Assembly (NCBI GenBank): GCA_937860115.1
Contig: CALMBI010000008.1
Coordinates: 1-7,691, forward strand
Direction: 5' to 3'
DNA length: 7,691 bases
Source: an uncultured Arcobacter sp.
GTDB taxonomy: Bacteria > Campylobacterota > Campylobacteria > Campylobacterales > Arcobacteraceae
Positions 6,837 to 7,691 of this stretch are shown here, in pieces. The stretch's first letter is position 1. Each line of letters starts with the position of its first letter. Made by a program: the position numbers and the translations under genes. A model generated the notes under the pieces. It saw nothing but the letters and a program-made list of their open reading frames with translations. It was not told the origin of the DNA and made no database searches.

Positions 6837-6977
6837 ATGTCAACAAAAAGAACATATCAACCACATAATACTCCTAGAAAAAGAACTCACGGATTTAGAG
6901 CAAGAATGGCTACTAAAAACGGAAGAAGAGTTTTAAAAGCTAGAAGAGCTAAAGGTAGAAAGAGATTAGCTGTTTAA
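6837..6977 (+). CDS. rpmH: 50S ribosomal protein L34
   Basis: L34 is a small basic protein of the large ribosomal subunit. The 46 residues contain the whole family pattern: KRTYQPH near the start, RKRTHGFRARM in the middle, TKNGRRVLKARRAKGRKRLAV at the end. Most bacterial L34 proteins have 44-46 residues and start MKRTYQP; here MST precedes KRTYQP, a two-residue extension. The ATG is set by AAGGAA 7 bases upstream. It is the first gene of rpmH-rnpA-yidD-yidC, a gene order found across bacteria, with two promoter-like elements upstream. Its last five codons, including the stop, overlap the proposed start of rnpA by 13 bases in another frame. Confidence 0.98.
   Translation: MSTKRTYQPHNTPRKRTHGFRARMATKNGRRVLKARRAKGRKRLAV
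6951..6955 (+). promoter_or_regulatory. Possible ribosome binding site of rnpA inside rpmH
   Basis: AAAGG, which is part of the AAA GGT codons of L34, ends 9 bases before the proposed ATT start at 6965; the purine-rich AGAAAGAG in between may also help. It is the only SD-like sequence near the start of the RNase P protein frame. Confidence 0.4.
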
Positions 6978-7309
6978 GTAAACCACATAGAGTTAAAACA
7001 ACTCAAGAGTTTAACAAAATCTATAAAAGCAACACAAAGTGGCATACGCAAACTTTTGTTGCTTTTTTTAAATCTGCACAATTTACGAAGATTGGTTTCG
7101 TAGCATCAAAAAAAGTCGGAAACGCTGTCAATAGAAATAGAGCCAAAAGATTATTAAGATCACTTGTCCTTAAAAATGAATCATCACTTCCAAAAGGTGA
7201 GTATGCATTTGTAGCAAAAGAGGAGATCTTAAAGAGAGAATATCTACAACTTGAAAAAGATTTCAAATATGCTTTTAAAAAGATGGGGCTTGTAAAAAAG
7301 GAAAATTAG
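6965..7309 (+). CDS. rnpA: RNase P protein component, with a non-canonical ATT start
   Basis: RnpA assists the RNase P RNA in trimming 5' leaders from precursor tRNAs. The frame encodes 114 basic residues, the normal size. It begins (M)SCLSKPHRVKTTQEFNKIY, with the family's RxK...EF pattern, and contains the RNR signature in GNAVNRNRAKRLLR (52-65), preceded by GFVASKKV. No ATG, GTG or TTG occurs in this frame before Met107, and a TAG at 6956-6958 closes it upstream. The first usable codon is ATT at 6965, 9 bases after AAAGG and overlapping the end of rpmH by 13 bases. ATT starts are rare; infC is the classic example and is sensitive to IF3. A later ATC at 7019 would delete the conserved F16 region. 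The product is secure, the exact start is inferred. Its TAG overlaps the yidD GTG by one base. Confidence 0.9.
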   Translation: MSCLSKPHRVKTTQEFNKIYKSNTKWHTQTFVAFFKSAQFTKIGFVASKKVGNAVNRNRAKRLLRSLVLKNESSLPKGEYAFVAKEEILKREYLQLEKDFKYAFKKMGLVKKEN

Positions 7310-7632
7310 TGAGAACTATTTTTTTATCTTTGATCAATTTTTATCAAAAATATCTCTCAATATTATCTCATGGAAGTTGTAGATACCATCCAACTTGCTC
7401 AGAATACGCAAAAACACATTTTACTTATAATAATTTTGTATTAGCATTTTACTATTCAATCATACGAATACTCAGTTGTAATAAACTTTTTCGTGGTGGT
7501 TTTGACTATCCGATAGTAAGATATAATTTAAATAATGTGATTTTTAAAAAGATTAAGATAAAATTCTGGCTTATTCCTACTTCAGATGGACGATTTTATA
7601 TGATCAAAAATTGGGATAGAAACAGAAAATAA
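7309..7632 (+). CDS. yidD: Membrane protein insertion efficiency factor YidD
   Basis: YidD is a small protein attached to the inner face of the cytoplasmic membrane that helps YidC insert membrane proteins. The 107 residues show its core: a short amphipathic start (FLSLINFYQKYLS), CRYHPTCSEY with C24 and C30, then RILSC (C57) and the RGGFDYP motif at 62-68. The usual SPLL near the start is SILS here and GGxDP has become GGFDYP. A tail of about 37 residues after the core (ending FYMIKNWDRNRK) makes it longer than the E. coli protein (85 residues). The start is GTG at 7309, sharing its first base with the rnpA TAG, with AAGGA 6 bases upstream, so translation is probably coupled to rnpA. The stop is followed after 23 bases by the probable yidC start. 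Confidence 0.93.
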   Translation: MRTIFLSLINFYQKYLSILSHGSCRYHPTCSEYAKTHFTYNNFVLAFYYSIIRILSCNKLFRGGFDYPIVRYNLNNVIFKKIKIKFWLIPTSDGRFYMIKNWDRNRK

Positions 7633-7655
7633 ACAAATATTAGGATAACGAACAT

Positions 7656-7691
7656 ATGGGAAGAATGACTGACAATACTCTAAATAAACAA
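7656..7691 (+). CDS. yidC: Probable start of the membrane insertase YidC (cut by window edge)
   Basis: An ATG at 7656 opens a frame that runs to the end of the window, MGRMTDNTLNKQ. AGGA at 7642-7645 lies 10 bases upstream. A second in-frame ATG at 7665 follows a purine-rich GGGAAGA and could be the real start. Twelve residues do not identify a protein by themselves; the assignment rests on position, because yidC follows yidD in the conserved rpmH-rnpA-yidD-yidC order. A polar start before a first membrane helix would fit YidC of Gram-negative bacteria. Confidence 0.65.
   Translation, partial: MGRMTDNTLNKQ

Noticed and set aside
6956..6980. A programmed frameshift joining rpmH to rnpA as a fusion
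   Set aside because: The rnpA frame is closed by TAG at 6956-6958, leaving only a few codons for a shift, and no heptameric slippery sequence of the X XXY YYZ type is in frame there.
7021..7266. An 81-codon minus-strand open frame
   Set aside because: It is antisense to the conserved core of rnpA, including the RNR motif, and so is a shadow.

Overview
The window is low-GC, densely coded DNA that looks like Campylobacterota (the former Epsilonproteobacteria). The arguments are the protein sequences themselves (an L34 ending in RRAKGRKRLAV, an AspRS beginning RTHYCTD, a compact YgiQ protein, a YidD with a long tail), the strong AT bias, and the block rpmH-rnpA-yidD-yidC. I cannot resolve the genus; Arcobacteraceae- or Sulfurimonas-like bacteria are plausible.

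Layout. Positions 1-54 hold the possible last codons of an unidentified + strand gene that ends tail-to-tail with the next gene. From 5588 down to 57 lies a tight minus-strand operon: aspS (aspartyl-tRNA synthetase), then 9 bases later a 677-residue protein with four CBS domains, two PAS-like domains and a GGDEF domain, then 3 bases later a YgiQ-family radical SAM protein. A promoter-like stretch precedes aspS. Between 5722 and 6690, also on the minus strand but with its own ribosome binding site and probably its own transcript, is a CorA-type divalent metal transporter. A 146-base intergenic region (6691-6836) separates corA from the divergent + strand block rpmH (L34), rnpA (RNase P protein), yidD (membrane-insertion factor) and the first 12 codons of a probable yidC.

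How the genes work together. The + strand block is a conserved group for ribosome and tRNA maturation (L34, RNase P) and inner-membrane protein insertion (YidD, YidC). The genes overlap or nearly abut, so they should share a transcript. The minus-strand operon joins a translation enzyme to a signalling protein and a radical SAM enzyme of unknown substrate; no functional link between them is shown by the sequence.

The two most notable points are these. First, rnpA has no ATG, GTG or TTG start. Its reading frame is closed upstream by a stop at 6956-6958, and the best start is ATT at 6965, inside the end of rpmH, where an NTG start is excluded because it would replace the conserved penultimate-region Leu of L34. 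Second, the GGDEF domain has Asn in place of the first metal-binding Asp and SGEDF as its signature, yet keeps the RxxD inhibitory-site motif, which suggests a c-di-GMP or GTP sensor rather than an ordinary cyclase. I saw no mobile element, CRISPR array, tRNA, rRNA or clearly new multi-gene system.
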